From: Eubacteriales Family XIII. Incertae Sedis bacterium
GTDB taxonomy: Bacteria; Bacillota; Clostridia; Peptostreptococcales; Anaerovoracaceae
DNA length: 9,149 bases
Assembly: GCA_031263335.1 (NCBI GenBank)
Contig: JAISGB010000010.1
Span: forward strand, 1-9,149
Reading direction: 5' to 3'
The notes beneath the pieces were generated by a model. That model was not told the DNA's origin. It saw nothing but the letters and a program-made list of their open reading frames with translations, and searched no databases. The stretch's first letter is position 1. Every line of letters starts with the position of its first letter. Positions 6,936 through 9,149 of the stretch are shown in pieces. The translations under genes were made by a program, and so were the position numbers.

Positions 6936-7805
6936 GTGGCCGGCAACGGAACCATGCAAGACATCAAACGCCGTGTTCGAAGCGTCACAAGCATCGAGCA
7001 TATTACCAACGCCATGAAATTGGTGTCGGCCGCGAAGTTGCGGCGAGCGAAAGCGACCTTTGAAAACACGAGGGAATACTTCCATTACGTGACGGAATCC
7101 ATCGAGGACATCTTCAACAATGTGAACGATGTCCCGACCAAATACCTAAAATCCGACCGGGAGATCAAGACCACTTGTTATATCGTCATTACCAGCAACC
7201 GCGGCTTGGCCGGCAGTTTCAATTCCAACATCATCAAGCAGGCCGAGGCCGAGATCGCGTCGGATCCGGAGAAGCCGTACATCATCGCCATCGGCAGCAA
7301 GGGACGTGACTATTTTCGCAGAAAGGGATATGAGATATCGGGCGAATTTCTCAGGCCCCCGGAGGATATATCCTTCATCGAGACGCACGACATCAGCAAG
7401 CCCATCATCGATCTGTACGATGAGGGCAAGGTGGACGAAGTAATGCTGATCTATACCTCCTTCGTCTCCTCGTTGGAGCAACGGGTGCGGACGTTGCCCC
7501 TGCTTCCGTTCGAGATCGGCAATGACCCCGATGTGCCGCCGCTCGAAAAGCAGGTGGAATATGAACCGTCGCCCGAAGCCGTGTTCAACTATTTGGTACC
7601 AAAGTACGTGGAGATCATGATCTACGGCGCCATCGTCGAATCCGCCACCTGCGAACACGCGGCGCGAAGGATGGCGATGGAGAGCGCGACGGACAATGCG
7701 CAGGGCATGATCGCCGATCTCAACCTGTTCTACAACAGGGCGAGGCAGGCCGCCATCACAAGCGAGATCACGGAGATCGTCAGTGGCGCGGACGCGTTGG
7801 AATAG
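6936..7805 (+). CDS. atpG: ATP synthase F1 subunit gamma
   Basis: Gamma is the central shaft whose rotation drives the catalytic changes in beta. The 289-residue product is of normal length. The N-terminal helix contains 'DIKRRVRSV' and 'ITNAMKLVSAAKLRRA' (about 9-38). The C-terminal helix contains 'SATDNAQGMI' and ends 'RQAAITSEITEIVSGADAL'. Together these form the coiled coil inside the hexamer. The middle Rossmann-like domain includes 'ITSNRGLAGSFNSNI' (about 79-93). The start is taken as the GTG at 6936, with AAAGGA nine bases upstream. The ATG at 6954 would also leave the conserved core intact but has no good ribosome site. There are 40 bases between atpA and this start. Confidence 0.96.
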   Translation: MAGNGTMQDIKRRVRSVTSIEHITNAMKLVSAAKLRRAKATFENTREYFHYVTESIEDIFNNVNDVPTKYLKSDREIKTTCYIVITSNRGLAGSFNSNIIKQAEAEIASDPEKPYIIAIGSKGRDYFRRKGYEISGEFLRPPEDISFIETHDISKPIIDLYDEGKVDEVMLIYTSFVSSLEQRVRTLPLLPFEIGNDPDVPPLEKQVEYEPSPEAVFNYLVPKYVEIMIYGAIVESATCEHAARRMAMESATDNAQGMIADLNLFYNRARQAAITSEITEIVSGADALE

Positions 7806-7832
7806 ACACCGCCGGGAAGCGAAAAGGTATGT

Positions 7833-9149
<1,317 letters not shown>

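Overview
The window carries most of a bacterial F-type ATP synthase operon on the + strand, in the order atpI-like, atpB, atpE, atpF, atpH, atpA, atpG, atpD. The last gene is cut by the right edge, so atpC would be expected just beyond it. On the - strand lie a divergently transcribed cysteine synthase gene (cysK), an XRE-type helix-turn-helix regulator, and the 5' end of an unidentified gene cut by the left edge. Gene order, purine-rich Shine-Dalgarno sites, near-consensus sigma-A promoters and the proteins themselves suggest a moderately GC-rich anaerobic member of the Bacillota, probably Clostridia. This assignment comes from reading the sequence, not from a search.

Layout. Positions 1-343 (-) hold a partial unknown gene and 488-850 (-) the XRE regulator. 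Positions 851-1167 hold no convincing gene but contain two small GC-rich hairpins. An intrinsic terminator at 1160-1197 closes cysK (1235-2164, -). Positions 2165-2432 form a divergent control region with two promoters facing away from each other: TTGACA-17-TATAAT for cysK and TTGTCG-17-TATAAT for the atp operon. From 2433 to the right edge the ATP synthase genes run without a break. The Fo part is atpB (a), atpE (c) and atpF (b). The F1 part present is atpH (delta), atpA (alpha), atpG (gamma) and atpD (beta).

How the genes work together. Subunits a and c form the ion channel and rotor, b and delta the stator, alpha and beta the catalytic hexamer, and gamma the shaft. The AtpI-like protein is expected to help c-ring assembly or ion handling. 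Subunit c has glutamine at 32, glutamate at 65 and a hydroxyl residue (Thr) at 66. This resembles the ion pocket of known sodium-translocating rotors, so the enzyme may run on Na+, although Tyr70 of the reference pocket is Phe here.

Points worth a second look are the possible sodium coupling; a tail of about 79 residues on the AtpI-like protein; inverted repeats in four unusually roomy intercistronic gaps (B-E, F-H, H-A, G-D), including an 11-bp dyad abutting the atpD ribosome site; and the unidentified gene beside the XRE regulator at the left edge. I see no mobile element, CRISPR array, tRNA or rRNA. Most of the window is ordinary core metabolism, and I do not see a clearly new multi-gene system.
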